NCBI GenBank assembly: GCA_020442465.1
Contig: JAGRJY010000053.1
Location: 43,747-107,746 of the forward strand
DNA: 64,000 bases
Direction of reading: 5' to 3'
Origin: Lysobacterales bacterium
GTDB taxonomy: Bacteria; Pseudomonadota; Gammaproteobacteria; Xanthomonadales; Xanthomonadaceae
The notes under the pieces were generated by a model that worked only from the letters and a program-made list of their open reading frames with translations, did not search any database and had not been told where the DNA came from. Every line of letters starts with the position of its first letter. Within the stretch, counting starts at the first letter, position 1. Made by a program: the position numbers and the translations under genes. Shown here one piece after another: positions 25,808 through 35,536 of the stretch.

Positions 25808-26893
25808 TCAGCTGTCGCGAACCGCCGCCAGCGCTCGCTCCAACTCGTCCTGCCGCCAGCCCGCCTTGTCCGATGGCCATTCACCGGTGAGCGCATACGA
25901 TTCGAGGTGTCTGCGCGCCAGCAGGATTTCCTTGGGCAATCCGGTGCGCTCGGCGAAGTCGGCGACGGCCTGCTGCATGCGACCCACCTGGTTCTTGAGA
26001 TCCTGATCGGGCTTCGGCGCCAATGGCATCGTTTCCTCGATCTCGTTGAGCGGGGCCTGCAGCAGCGGTTCCAATTCCCGCTCTGCCTGCCGAATGGCCC
26101 GGCCGCGGCGCGCCAGCACCTGGGCCACCGAACCCGCACTCGACAGGTCGGCGTGTGCCAGGGCGGTGACGGCTTCGTTGTCGAGCATCCAGCTGCGCGG
26201 CCGGTCGCGCTGCTCGGCCATGGCCTCGCGCCAGATCAGGCAGCGGCGAATGCGCGCCTGCGCCACACGGTCCAGACCCATCGCCGGGCGAAACTGCAGA
26301 TGCGGGTGGAGATCAACCGGGTTTTGCGCGGCGCGCTCGAGCATGCGCGCGCAATCGTCCTCGAACCAGTCGAGGTGACCGCGCTCCTGCAGCTGTGGAC
26401 GCAGCGCATCGTGCAGCGCCTCGAGATGCAGTACATCGCTGGCGGCATAGCGCAGTTGCGCATCGCTCAGCGGCCGCTGCAGCCAGTCGGATCGGGTTTC
26501 CCCTTTGTCGACGTGCTCGGCCAGCACCAGCGACACCAGTGCCTGGTAACCCAGACCGACCCCAAGGCCGACGTACGCGGCGGCGAGCTGCATGTCGAAC
26601 AGCGCACCGGGCAGCCAGCCGAATCGGTGCTTGAGGCAGACCAGGTCCTCGCCCGGCGCGTGCATGAGCGTAGGAGCGGCATCGATCATGCATCGCAGCA
26701 GTGATTCGCTCGGCTCGCCCTGCAGCGGGTCCAGCAGAAAGGTCTCGCTGTTGATACGAATCTGCAGCAGCGCGAGCTGCGGCCAGAAAGTGCGTTCGCG
26801 AACGAATTCGGTGTCGAGACCGATCCGTTGACCCAGCTGAATGCCGGGCGGTGCCACGAAGTCGTCAAGCTTGATGGGTTTCTCGGCGGTCAT
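25808..26893 (-). CDS. rnd: ribonuclease D
   Basis: 361 residues from the ATG at 26893 (MTAEKPIKLDDF). It has the DEDDy exonuclease motifs: IGLDTEF (Asp and Glu of Exo I), a FDMQLAAAYVG element for Exo II, and YAASDVLHL for Exo III with the Tyr and Asp. An HRDC-like helical region fills the C-terminal half (WMLDNEAVTALA; LPKEILLARR). Length is close to E. coli RNase D (375). It trims 3' ends of tRNA precursors, and it lies 65 bases downstream... in fact immediately beyond the tRNA-Pro gene's 5' side on the same strand, so the tRNA may be co-transcribed after it. The start faces the divergent SUMF1-like lipoprotein gene across ~93 bases. Confidence 0.9.
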   Translation of the reverse strand: MTAEKPIKLDDFVAPPGIQLGQRIGLDTEFVRERTFWPQLALLQIRINSETFLLDPLQGEPSESLLRCMIDAAPTLMHAPGEDLVCLKHRFGWLPGALFDMQLAAAYVGLGVGLGYQALVSLVLAEHVDKGETRSDWLQRPLSDAQLRYAASDVLHLEALHDALRPQLQERGHLDWFEDDCARMLERAAQNPVDLHPHLQFRPAMGLDRVAQARIRRCLIWREAMAEQRDRPRSWMLDNEAVTALAHADLSSAGSVAQVLARRGRAIRQAERELEPLLQAPLNEIEETMPLAPKPDQDLKNQVGRMQQAVADFAERTGLPKEILLARRHLESYALTGEWPSDKAGWRQDELERALAAVRDS

Positions 26894-26986
26894 CCGGCAG
26901 GTCGTGTTGCGGTCGCAAAGACGATAGCCTAACGTGCCTCGCCGTCCTCTTTGAATCGAGGCCCCCCACTGGCGTACGGAGCGGAC

Positions 26987-28909
26987 TTGCGCGCAGCCCT
27001 GCATCGATCTCTCGCCGGCACGCTCGCTCTGCTCGTTCTGGTGGCATGCAGTAGCGAATCGCCGCCGCCGGCATCGTCCACGGGGCAGGTCCCATCAGCT
27101 GATCCGGGCGATGGCGATCGCCCGACGCCCGACGGTCCGACCGTTGACCCGGCAACGCCCGCAGCGGCCGACGCCGGTGATCCCAGCGCAGCCTCCGTCC
27201 CTCCCCAAGTCTGGTCGCCAGCCCTGCAGTTGCCCGCCAAGGCCAGCGTCAACAGCGTGCTTCGGCTGGCGGCTGCTGCCGAGAAGGAAGCTCGCTGGTT
27301 CGACGGCGAGAACAGTGCACTGGCCCTGTACTGGCAGGCCCTGCAGCTCGACGGCGAGAACGAGAAGGCCATCGCGGGCCGTGACCGGGTGCTGGCCGAG
27401 ATTCGTTCGGCATTCGATGCGGCACTCGCGTCGCGCGACTGGGACGGCGCTGGGCGACACGCCGCCGCGCTGGCGGCGCTCGAATCGGATCCGCAATCCC
27501 AACGCATCTGGTGGGATCGCATCAGGCGAAAGCAGCACGTGGTATCCCTGCTCGACGAGGCACAGACGCTGCGCGACGGCGGGCGCTGGATCGAACCCGA
27601 AGGCGACAGCGCGGCCGATCGCTATCGCGAAGCATTGGTGATCGACGACGGCGACGCCGAGGCCATGCAGGGCTTGCGCGAGATCGAAGCGCATCTGCTG
27701 GATCAGGCCATGCGCGCGGCGACGGATGGCGAATTCCGACGTGCAGACCGCCTGCTGGCCGACGCCGCATCCGTACTGCCGGGTTCGCAAACCGTCCAGG
27801 ACGCATCGGCGCAGCTGATGATCGAGCGCACACGTCGCACCGAGCAGATGCTGGTGGAAGCCCAGGCGGCGTTGGGCGAACTGGATTTCGCGACCGTCGA
27901 AGCGTTGCTGGACAAGATCGACGCGGCCTCGGCGCAGGTCGCGGGTGTCGATGACTTGCGCGCGCGGCTGGACAACGCACGCATCTACGGGGCGTTGAAT
28001 CCTGGCCAGCGATTCTTCGACGGCCTGAGCGCCGGTGGCACCGGGCCCGAGATGCGCGTGCTGCCGATCGGGCGATACCAGATGGGTTCGCCCGAGAGCG
28101 AGCCCCAGCGCAAGAAGAACGAGAGCCCACGCCATCGCGTCGAGCTGAATCAGCCCATTGCCATGTCGATCACCGAGATCACGGTCGCCGAGTTCAATGC
28201 GTTCGCGACACAGACCCAGTATGTGACCGACGCGGAGCGCGCCGGCCGCTCGACGATCTATGACGAGCGCAACGGGCGCATGGTCGAGCGACGGCGGGTG
28301 AACTGGCGCCACGACCACGCTGGCGAGCGCGCCGCACCCGAACTGCCTGTGGTGCATGTGTCCTGGCGCGACGCCAAGGCCTACGCCGCCTGGCTGCAAG
28401 CGCAAACGGGCAAGCCCTACCGACTGCCGACCGAGTCCGAGTTCGAATACGCGGTACGTGCCGGCAGCGAGTCTCGCTATCCGTGGGGTGAGGGCGGACC
28501 CGGGCGCAGGCAGGGCAACCTGACCGGCGAGAACGATCGTTCCGCCAGCAAACGCGAATGGGTCAACGCGTTTACCGGCTACGGCGACGGCTACTGGGGT
28601 CCGGCGCCGGCGGGGAGCTTCAAGGAGAATGCGTTCGGCCTGCAGGACACCGAAGGCAATGTCTCGGAATGGGTCGAAGACTGCTGGCACGACAGCTACA
28701 AGCGCGCACCGGACGACGGCAGCGCCTGGATCAACCCGGGCTGCAGCAAGCGGGTGGCGCGCGGCGCCTCCTGGGCCAGCGCTCCCGACCAGGCCCGCTC
28801 GGCGTTCCGGCTGGGCCTCGAGCCCGATACCACCAACCCGCGCCTCGGCTTCCGCGTCGCCCGGGCGCTCGACCGCCCGACCCCGACGGGAGCCGCCGAC
28901 GCGCGCTAG
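26987..28909 (+). CDS. lipoprotein with C-terminal SUMF1/FGE-like domain, catalytic cysteines missing
   Basis: 640 residues from TTG 26987, five bases after GGAG; this gives MRAALHRSLAGTLALLVLVAC, a lipoprotein signal. After a Pro/Thr/Ser linker, residues ~80-340 form helical repeats reminiscent of TPRs (LAAAAEKEARWFDGENSALALY; IDDGDAEAMQGLREIEAH). Residues ~350-635 are a formylglycine-generating-enzyme-type fold (IGRYQMGSPESE; ITEITVAEFNAF; VVHVSWRDAKAYAAWL; YRLPTESEFEYA; LQDTEGNVSEWVEDCW; RLGFRVAR). True FGE has two cysteines in the RGGSW segment; here the segment is RVARGASWASAPDQARSAFR, with none. So it is probably a binding or enzyme-like domain of the broader family, not a sulfatase activator. 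Such lipoproteins often accompany kinases or secretion systems; its role here is unknown. Confidence 0.85.
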   Translation: MRAALHRSLAGTLALLVLVACSSESPPPASSTGQVPSADPGDGDRPTPDGPTVDPATPAAADAGDPSAASVPPQVWSPALQLPAKASVNSVLRLAAAAEKEARWFDGENSALALYWQALQLDGENEKAIAGRDRVLAEIRSAFDAALASRDWDGAGRHAAALAALESDPQSQRIWWDRIRRKQHVVSLLDEAQTLRDGGRWIEPEGDSAADRYREALVIDDGDAEAMQGLREIEAHLLDQAMRAATDGEFRRADRLLADAASVLPGSQTVQDASAQLMIERTRRTEQMLVEAQAALGELDFATVEALLDKIDAASAQVAGVDDLRARLDNARIYGALNPGQRFFDGLSAGGTGPEMRVLPIGRYQMGSPESEPQRKKNESPRHRVELNQPIAMSITEITVAEFNAFATQTQYVTDAERAGRSTIYDERNGRMVERRRVNWRHDHAGERAAPELPVVHVSWRDAKAYAAWLQAQTGKPYRLPTESEFEYAVRAGSESRYPWGEGGPGRRQGNLTGENDRSASKREWVNAFTGYGDGYWGPAPAGSFKENAFGLQDTEGNVSEWVEDCWHDSYKRAPDDGSAWINPGCSKRVARGASWASAPDQARSAFRLGLEPDTTNPRLGFRVARALDRPTPTGAADAR

Positions 28910-28989
28910 CAGGCAGATGCGCGAAAGCTGAATCGCAGGTAAACTCCGCGGCCGCCTCAACCTGATGCCGGCGTGAACCGGCCCTCTGC

Positions 28990-31623
28990 ATGATCCGAAT
29001 CCCAACCGTTCTGCGCGCGGCCTGCGCGCTCGTGTTCGTGTGCGCGCTGCCGGCGCGCGCCGAAGTGTTCATCAACGAAATCCACTACGACAACAGCGGC
29101 GCCGCCGACGTGGGCGAAGCGGTTGAAGTGGTCGCTACAGCGGGAGAGCTGCTCACCCAGTACAGCATCGTTCGCTACAACGGCAACGGCAACACGGTGT
29201 ACGGCACCGACAGTTTGCCCGCGGGATCGGACGTCAGCTGCGGCGCGACCGTGCGCATCGCCACCCTCAACTATCCTCAGGACGGCCTGCAGAACGGTGC
29301 GCCCGATGGCATCGCGCTGGTCGGGCCTGGCGGCCTGATCCAGTTCCTGAGCTACGAAGGCACGATGACGGGGAGTGGCGGCGCTGCGGATGGTGTGACC
29401 AGCACCGACATCGGCGTCAGCGAAACCAACTCCACCGCCGCCGGCACATCCCTGCAGCTGGGCGGCAGCGGCACCCAGTACTCGGACTTCAGCTGGAACG
29501 GCACCGCAACCGCGACGTTTGACGGCTGCAACAACGGCCAGACCTTCGGCGCTGCGGTCGACAATCCGCCGGATCTGGCCTCCAGCGTGCCGGTCGATGG
29601 CGCGATGGATTTTCCGGCCAATGCCAATCTGGTGCTGACCTTCACCGAAGCGGTGAACACCGACGCCGGCTGGTTCACGCTGTCGTGCACCACGTCGGGC
29701 GTGCTCGACGAGTCCGACATCGCGGTCAGCGGCAACGACCAGGTGCGCACGCTCGACCCGATGCTGGATCTGGCCGAGGCCGAGGAATGCACCCTGACCC
29801 TGGAAGCCTCGGCCATCAGCGACCGCGACGGCAATCTGGATCTGTACGTCGGCGACACCCGCATCGTGTTCACCGTCGCGGCGCCGACGGCGAACGATCC
29901 GCCTGCGGTGCTGTCGACGACGCCGATGGACGGCGACGATGATTTTCCGGGTGCGGCCAACCTGGTCGTGCTGTTCAGCGAGCCGGTCAATCTGGCCGCC
30001 GGCGCTTTCACCCTGGCCTGCGACACCAGCACCGGCATCGTGCTCGACTACGCCACCTCCGGCACCAGCTTCACCGTCGATACCGGCACCGCCCTGATCG
30101 GCGGCGAGCATTGCGTCTTCACCATCGATGCCGATGCGGTGACCGATGTCGAAGGTGCGCACCCGAGCAGCGACACTGTCATCGGGTTCGACGTCGCCAG
30201 CAGCTCGGTCGGCAACTACTACGCCCAGGTCAACACGAGCAGCGCAGAGCAACTGCGTTGCTCGCTGCATCAGACCATCAAGGGACACACTTCGTATCCG
30301 TACTCGGCGGGCACCACCGATACCTGGGACATCCTCGAGATCGCCGACGAAGACCCCAACGACAGCAGCAAGATCCTCGACGCCTACCGCAACGAGTCGT
30401 ACGCGAAAGCCGGCGGCGGCAACAGCAACTACAACCGCGAGCACACCTGGCCGAACTCGCTGGGTTTTGCCGACCAGTCGCTGCCGGCCTACACCGACAC
30501 GCACATGCTGTATCTCACCAACATCGACTACAACAGCAATCGCGGCAACAGTCCGTACGCCAGCTGCTCCGGCTGTACCGAACGGGTGACCCTGGCGAAC
30601 AACGGCCAGGGCGGCGGCTCAGGCGTGTACCCGGGCAACTCCAACTGGTTCGACGCCAATTCGTTCGAGGTCTGGGGCGCCCGCAAGGGCGACATGGCGC
30701 GTGCCGTCATGTACATGGCGATCCGCTACGAAGGCGGCGACAACCTGCCTGACCTCGAGCTCACCGACAATCGTTCGCTGATCGTCGGCACATCCTCATC
30801 GGCGCCGAAGGCCTACATGGGCTTGTTGACGACCTTGCTTGCCTGGCACCAGGCCGACCCGCCGAATGCGGCCGAAATCGAACGCAATGACGTCATCTAC
30901 AGCTTCCAGGGCAATCGCAACCCGTTCATCGACCATCCCGAGTGGGCGACGCTGGCGCTGTTCCAGTCGAGCCAGCCGATGAACTGCGAACTCAACACCG
31001 GCAACCTTCCGCCGGAAGTGCAGGACGATGGCTACACGGTGGATGAGGACGCGACGCTCACCGTCGTCGCACCGGGCGTGCTCGGCAACGACACCGACAA
31101 CGAGATGGACCCGTTCACCGCACAGCTGGTCAGCGACGTCCTCCACGGCGTGCTGACGCTGCAAGCCAACGGCAGTTTCGTCTACGACCCGGCGGACGAC
31201 TATTGCGGGGCCGACAGCTTCAGCTATCGGGCAGCGGACGCGACCGGCACTTCGGCCACCGCCATCGTCTCGCTGACGGTCAACTGCCTGAATGACCCGC
31301 CGACGGCCGGCTCCCTGCCGGATCGCAGCGGCCAGGAAGGGGTGGCGATCACGCCGTTCTCGGTCGCATCCGCGTTCAACGATGTCGATGTCGGCGACAC
31401 GCTCGACTACACCGCGACGGGGTTGCCCCCCGGCCTGTCACTGAATCTCACCAGCGGAGTGGTGTCGGGCACGCCGCAGGTCGGCAGCGCGACAGGCAGC
31501 CCGTACTCGGTCTCGGTCACCGCGACCGACGACGGTGGTCAGCAAGCCGTGGCCGTATTCAGCTTCACGATCAGCGGCGATCCGCTGCCGCCTTCGATCT
31601 TCAGAAACGGCTTCGAGAACTGA
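28990..31623 (+). CDS. secreted multidomain endonuclease I
   Basis: 877 residues with a signal peptide (AACALVFVCALPARA). Domain order: lamin-tail-like domain (~25-190, FINEIHYDNSG); two SbsA-type Ig domains (~195-295 and ~300-405, each with P(V/M)DG and F(T/S)E(A/P)VN); an endonuclease I domain (~410-675) with NREHTWPNS, where His485 is the probable general base, and a metal-site region NIDYNSNRGN; a cadherin-like/VCBS-type domain (YTVDEDATLTVVAPGVLGND); a putative-Ig domain (TGLPPGLSLNLTSGVVSGTP); and the tail SIFRNGFEN. Family members are extracellular non-specific DNases used for nutrient phosphate or clearing of extracellular DNA. The tail matches that of the small YD protein at 51 kb. 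No neighbour explains its function further. Confidence 0.9.
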   Translation: MIRIPTVLRAACALVFVCALPARAEVFINEIHYDNSGAADVGEAVEVVATAGELLTQYSIVRYNGNGNTVYGTDSLPAGSDVSCGATVRIATLNYPQDGLQNGAPDGIALVGPGGLIQFLSYEGTMTGSGGAADGVTSTDIGVSETNSTAAGTSLQLGGSGTQYSDFSWNGTATATFDGCNNGQTFGAAVDNPPDLASSVPVDGAMDFPANANLVLTFTEAVNTDAGWFTLSCTTSGVLDESDIAVSGNDQVRTLDPMLDLAEAEECTLTLEASAISDRDGNLDLYVGDTRIVFTVAAPTANDPPAVLSTTPMDGDDDFPGAANLVVLFSEPVNLAAGAFTLACDTSTGIVLDYATSGTSFTVDTGTALIGGEHCVFTIDADAVTDVEGAHPSSDTVIGFDVASSSVGNYYAQVNTSSAEQLRCSLHQTIKGHTSYPYSAGTTDTWDILEIADEDPNDSSKILDAYRNESYAKAGGGNSNYNREHTWPNSLGFADQSLPAYTDTHMLYLTNIDYNSNRGNSPYASCSGCTERVTLANNGQGGGSGVYPGNSNWFDANSFEVWGARKGDMARAVMYMAIRYEGGDNLPDLELTDNRSLIVGTSSSAPKAYMGLLTTLLAWHQADPPNAAEIERNDVIYSFQGNRNPFIDHPEWATLALFQSSQPMNCELNTGNLPPEVQDDGYTVDEDATLTVVAPGVLGNDTDNEMDPFTAQLVSDVLHGVLTLQANGSFVYDPADDYCGADSFSYRAADATGTSATAIVSLTVNCLNDPPTAGSLPDRSGQEGVAITPFSVASAFNDVDVGDTLDYTATGLPPGLSLNLTSGVVSGTPQVGSATGSPYSVSVTATDDGGQQAVAVFSFTISGDPLPPSIFRNGFEN

Positions 31624-31631
31624 TCCGCGTC

Positions 31632-31662
31632 GCTCCGGTCGAACGCGCAGTTCGACCGGAGC
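31632..31662. terminator. perfect 13-bp hairpin after the endonuclease gene
   Basis: GCTCCGGTCGAAC and GTTCGACCGGAGC around a five-base loop, starting eight bases after the endonuclease stop. There is no T tract, so it is either a Rho-independent-like stop that lacks the usual tail or an mRNA 3'-end stabiliser between two convergent genes. Confidence 0.45.
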
Positions 31663-31800
31663 AGCAATCAGAGTCCGCCGTCTTTGCTGGAACCGGGCGT
31701 TACAGCGACAGGCATGCCGGCGTCGGAACCAGACTGCTTCATCATCCGCTGGAGGTGCAGGTTCGCCACCGCGCCGAAGGCAGCTGCCGCGCGCAGCGCG

Positions 31801-33150
31801 CTATGGCGAAATCCAGGCGCCGACCACGCGCGTGCGTTCGGCGCCCGGCTCGGTCCAGACGAGCAGCGCACGATCCGCTGAGCTGGCGAGCCGCGGCATG
31901 CCGGTCGAACGGCCGGGCGGCAACGTCGCCACCGGCTGTCGCCGTTCAAGTCGTCCCGACTCGTCGACGATACCGAGCCAAAGCGTCGTGCCTTGCTCCG
32001 AGGCCCCCAGCCAGCTGACCAGAGATTGACCCGAAGTCCAGGACGCAAGGTCCACGCGACCGAGCACGTTGCGGCCGCGGTCGATCACCTGGGCTGCACT
32101 CCAGCTCCCGTCGACGAAGCGCGCGCTGCGCACCAGCATGTCTTCGCCCTGCATGGTCGGCCAGGTTGCCAGCCCTTGACCACCGGATGTCGTGAGCGCC
32201 GGCCCGTTCACCGGGCAGCCGGCGATCCGCCAGCCATCCGACGCCACATGGGCCGGCGCACTCCAAGCACCGCCGCGCCGGCGCAGGAAACCGATGTCGC
32301 GAAATTCGTCCAGGGAACGATCGCGGTACACCGTCACCAGCTGGTCACCCAGCTTCGCTGCATCGGTGGTGCAGCAATCGCACGTCCGTGCGTCGAGTTC
32401 CACCGAGGGCTCGATGTGATCGCGAAACACGACGGTGGAACGTAGCGTGGTGACCACACCCTCGTGTTCGTGCTCGGCGCCTTCTGCAGGCGGTGCCGCG
32501 CTGCGACGGCCGTCCAGCCAGACCGCCACCACCGCGTCGGCGTGCTCCGGGTCGGACGCGCTGATCAGGCTGACGAAACCGTGCTCGGTGTGGGTATCGT
32601 CGTCGTGCAGCTTCTGCGGCTGCGACCAGCTCGCCCCCTGATCGGTCGAGCGCAGCAGCATGATGTCGTAGGCGTAGGGGCGCGACGGATCGGACTTGAG
32701 CAGGTAGAAGCTCACCCAGTCGCCGTTGTCGGCGATGGCGAGCGAAGGAAAGTCGGCCCAGTTGACGAACCAGCCCTCGCCGCGGGCCACGGGTCGAACA
32801 GAGCCAGGCTCGCCGTCGATGGAAATCGTCTGCGCCGATAGCGTCGCTTCGGCGCCTTGCCGCGACAGGGTGGTGACGACGAAGCCGCCGTCGGGCAGGG
32901 CAGTGACCGATGGAGAGAGTTCCCCTGCCAGCGCGACCGACCTGATCGAAAGTGCTCCGGCGGCGGGCGGCGTGGTCGTCGTCGGCTGTTCGGCATGCGC
33001 GCACAGGCTGAAGCAGATCGCGGCCACGCCGACGGCAAGCCGCCGCACGGGCGACGATGCCTTGTCTCGCCGCGCGCTTCGTGCGCCCCGGATCCCGGTC
33101 GATGCGGCGAATCGCGTCGAACCATGACGGAGCGATCGGTCTCTGATCAT
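31801..33150 (-). CDS. exported sialidase-like (BNR-type) beta-propeller protein
   Basis: 449 residues from the ATG at 33150, which overlaps the upstream hydrolase stop by ATGA. A long basic leader precedes the hydrophobic core (RRLAVGVAAICFSLCAHA), suggesting export; a later start inside the leader is possible. The body has blades of the six-bladed sialidase fold: RSTDQGASWSQPQKL is an Asp-box-type (S-x-D-x-G-x-x-W) motif, with weaker copies such as GGAWSAPAHV and DGSWSAAQVI. A cysteine group RTCDCC around the middle is a feature of an uncharacterised subgroup. I cannot see the full catalytic set of true sialidases, so glycan hydrolysis is not claimed. Coupling to the hydrolase gene suggests a joint task. 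Confidence 0.75.
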   Translation of the reverse strand: MIRDRSLRHGSTRFAASTGIRGARSARRDKASSPVRRLAVGVAAICFSLCAHAEQPTTTTPPAAGALSIRSVALAGELSPSVTALPDGGFVVTTLSRQGAEATLSAQTISIDGEPGSVRPVARGEGWFVNWADFPSLAIADNGDWVSFYLLKSDPSRPYAYDIMLLRSTDQGASWSQPQKLHDDDTHTEHGFVSLISASDPEHADAVVAVWLDGRRSAAPPAEGAEHEHEGVVTTLRSTVVFRDHIEPSVELDARTCDCCTTDAAKLGDQLVTVYRDRSLDEFRDIGFLRRRGGAWSAPAHVASDGWRIAGCPVNGPALTTSGGQGLATWPTMQGEDMLVRSARFVDGSWSAAQVIDRGRNVLGRVDLASWTSGQSLVSWLGASEQGTTLWLGIVDESGRLERRQPVATLPPGRSTGMPRLASSADRALLVWTEPGAERTRVVGAWISP

Positions 33151-34856
33151 GGCGGCGCTTCCATCCGTCCCTGCAGCAGCCATCGCTCGATCACCGCCTG
33201 GGTGTCCGGCTGCAGGAAATAGTTGCAGTGGTGCACGCGGGCGTTGGAGCCAAACTCGTGGCGATGGGGAATCTTCTGCGTCGGCCCGAGCGCAACCATC
33301 GAATCGGTGTGCACCACCAGATCATTGGTGGTGCCGAGGAGGCTGTCCGATGCCCGGTCGGCCATCCGCAGCCAGGTGGAGGGCGCGGTCTGGATGGCGT
33401 CAGCCGCTTCGGGTTCGAAATTCGATCGCACGGCGAGACAGCAGCTAGGGTCCAGCCCACCGTTGGCCGGCATGTGCTGGTTGAGCTGGCGAAGAAAATC
33501 GCCGTCCGGATCCATGGCCGACAGTCCGGGCACCGCGGCATCATCAACCGCCGAGGTGGCCAGCACCTTGACCAGGTCGCCGACACCGCGGAGCGCCGCG
33601 GCGAGCACGGCGGCGCCGCTGCCAACGCCGGGAATAGCCGCCACGGCGCGCGCCGCCAGTGCGACCAGGTTGGTATGCCGATCGACCAGAGTGCGCCAGT
33701 TGGACGCGCGCGCCAGTTCGGTGCCGCCCAGTGTGCAGGCGACGAACACCGCTCGACGCAGATTGCAGCGCCAGCCCGCCTTGTCGATGGCCTGCTCCAC
33801 GAGGCAACGGGTCACCAGTCCGCCGCGGGAGAACGCGATGATGTCGACCTCGGGCGGGTGCGGCCAGGCGATCGCCGCAAGATGTCCGGCCAGGGCATCG
33901 GCGTTCTCGCTCGGCAGTGCCGACAGGCTGCGGTGCTCGTAGCCAAGCACCAAGTCGTAGGCCGCGGCAAGGCGCTGCATGGCCTGCTTGCCCGAAGGTG
34001 ACACCGACCAGCCGCCGAAGCTTCCCTCGGTGGAACTGAAGGTTCCATGGACGAACAGGAGCACGCGCGCCGGGCGGTCGTGCGGCAGTGCGTGACGCAT
34101 CTCATCACCCACGCTTGACCATCGCGCCGCTCCATCCGGGGACCAGCCAAGCAGCCCTTCTTCGATATGTCGCTCGAGACGTCGGCTGGCTGCACCGAGC
34201 AGCTTGCCGGTGGCGAACCGGAAGACGTAGGCCACGACCTTGCCGAGAATCATCCGGCTGACGAAGCCACGACGTGCCGGTGCCGCCGGGGCGTCGGGAT
34301 CAGCGAGGTCGATGACGAAGTGATGCACCTGGCCGGCCGCAGTGCGGGTGTCGCCGGTGCCGGCAGCGCCTTCGTCGGCGCCAGCGCGATCGGATTCCCC
34401 TGGGTCGGACGGTGCACCGCGACGGCGCGGGCCCGTCGACGGCGCTGCAAAGGAGTCGTCAGCCGCGGCATCGGAAGTCGTGTCCGCGAAATGCCAGCTG
34501 TACACGCCATCCCGCTCGATGAGCACCGCCGAGGACTCGCCGGCGCCCACGGGCACGTCCAGCTCGATCCGCGGCGAGGGCGGAGGCGCGGCGGATTCAG
34601 GCTCGATCGATCGACGACCGGCGGCGGGCTCGCCTTCGGCAGGCGGCAGACTTTCGCGCAAGGCCATCGCGTCCAGCAGATTCAGCTCGCTGCCTGCGAG
34701 CGCTTGCAGCACGCTGTCCGATTCGCTTGCGCTCGACGGCTCGATACCGCGCCTGCCTGCCGCCATTGTGGGCTCGGCAAGCGCGGACGGATCATCGAGG
34801 CGCAGGGCGTCGTCGAATCGGATCGAGACGCCGGATCGTCGTGTTCGGGAAGCCAT
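33147..34856 (-). CDS. alpha/beta hydrolase (lipase-like) with long variable N-terminus
   Basis: 569 residues. The first ~200 are low complexity (Pro/Ala/Ser/Glu), with no signal peptide. From ~225 a hydrolase fold is visible: RVLLFVHGTFSSTEGSFG (oxyanion-loop HGTF), then VDIIAFSRGGLVTRCL, where Ser in FSRGG is the nucleophile elbow. This resembles PGAP1/lipase-like hydrolases found in Gammaproteobacteria near signalling or defence genes. The probable catalytic His lies near the end (HHCNYFLQ). Substrate unknown. It overlaps the downstream sialidase-like gene by four bases. It is 47 bases downstream of upp on the same strand. Confidence 0.78.
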   Translation of the reverse strand: MASRTRRSGVSIRFDDALRLDDPSALAEPTMAAGRRGIEPSSASESDSVLQALAGSELNLLDAMALRESLPPAEGEPAAGRRSIEPESAAPPPSPRIELDVPVGAGESSAVLIERDGVYSWHFADTTSDAAADDSFAAPSTGPRRRGAPSDPGESDRAGADEGAAGTGDTRTAAGQVHHFVIDLADPDAPAAPARRGFVSRMILGKVVAYVFRFATGKLLGAASRRLERHIEEGLLGWSPDGAARWSSVGDEMRHALPHDRPARVLLFVHGTFSSTEGSFGGWSVSPSGKQAMQRLAAAYDLVLGYEHRSLSALPSENADALAGHLAAIAWPHPPEVDIIAFSRGGLVTRCLVEQAIDKAGWRCNLRRAVFVACTLGGTELARASNWRTLVDRHTNLVALAARAVAAIPGVGSGAAVLAAALRGVGDLVKVLATSAVDDAAVPGLSAMDPDGDFLRQLNQHMPANGGLDPSCCLAVRSNFEPEAADAIQTAPSTWLRMADRASDSLLGTTNDLVVHTDSMVALGPTQKIPHRHEFGSNARVHHCNYFLQPDTQAVIERWLLQGRMEAPP

Positions 34857-34903
34857 GGGTCGATTGCAGCCTGTCGTCGCTCAAAAGGCAACCGTGTTCG
34901 CAA

Positions 34904-35536
34904 CTACTCCACCGGAGTGCCGAACAGCCGATCCCCGGCATCGCCCAGACCGGGCAGGATGTAGCCCTTGCTGTTCAGCCGTTCATCGATGGCGGCGACG
35001 TAGATCTCCACATCCGGGTGGTCCTTCTGCAGCCGCGCGATGCCTTCGGGCGCGGCAACCAGAAACAGCCCCTTGATGCGCGGGCAGCCGGCCTGCTTGA
35101 GCATGGTGATCGCCGCGCTGGCGCTGCCTCCGGTGGCGAGCATCGGATCGAGCAGCAGGGCGGTGCGATTCTCGATGCCCTCGACCAGGCGACTGTAGTA
35201 GACCTCGGGCTCGAGCGTCGTCTCGTCGCGCCGCAACCCGATGACGCTGACCGGCGCGTTGGGGATCATCGCCTGCACCCCCGGAAGAAAACCCAGGCCC
35301 GCGCGCAGGATCGGCACCAGGGTGATGCGGTCGCTGCACAGCTTGCGCACGGTCACCGCACCGATCCAGGTGTCCACGACGTGCTCCTCCGTGGGCATGT
35401 CGCGGGTGGCCTCGTAGGCCAGTAGCGTGGCGATCTCTCCGGCGAACTGGCGGAAACGGGTGGGGTCGAGCGAAGCCTCGCGCAGGTGACCGAGCTTGTG
35501 CTCGACGAGAGGATGCTTGAGTTCGACGACGTTCAT
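34904..35536 (-). CDS. upp: uracil phosphoribosyltransferase
   Basis: 210 residues, the usual length (E. coli 208). It shows the N-terminal [16 protein letters not shown], the [19 protein letters not shown] segment, the PRPP-binding loop [13 protein letters not shown], and the uracil-binding C-terminal [29 protein letters not shown]. It converts uracil and PRPP to UMP in pyrimidine salvage. It is divergent from the SDR gene across 233 bases; no attenuator is evident there. Confidence 0.97.
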   Translation of the reverse strand: MNVVELKHPLVEHKLGHLREASLDPTRFRQFAGEIATLLAYEATRDMPTEEHVVDTWIGAVTVRKLCSDRITLVPILRAGLGFLPGVQAMIPNAPVSVIGLRRDETTLEPEVYYSRLVEGIENRTALLLDPMLATGGSASAAITMLKQAGCPRIKGLFLVAAPEGIARLQKDHPDVEIYVAAIDERLNSKGYILPGLGDAGDRLFGTPVE

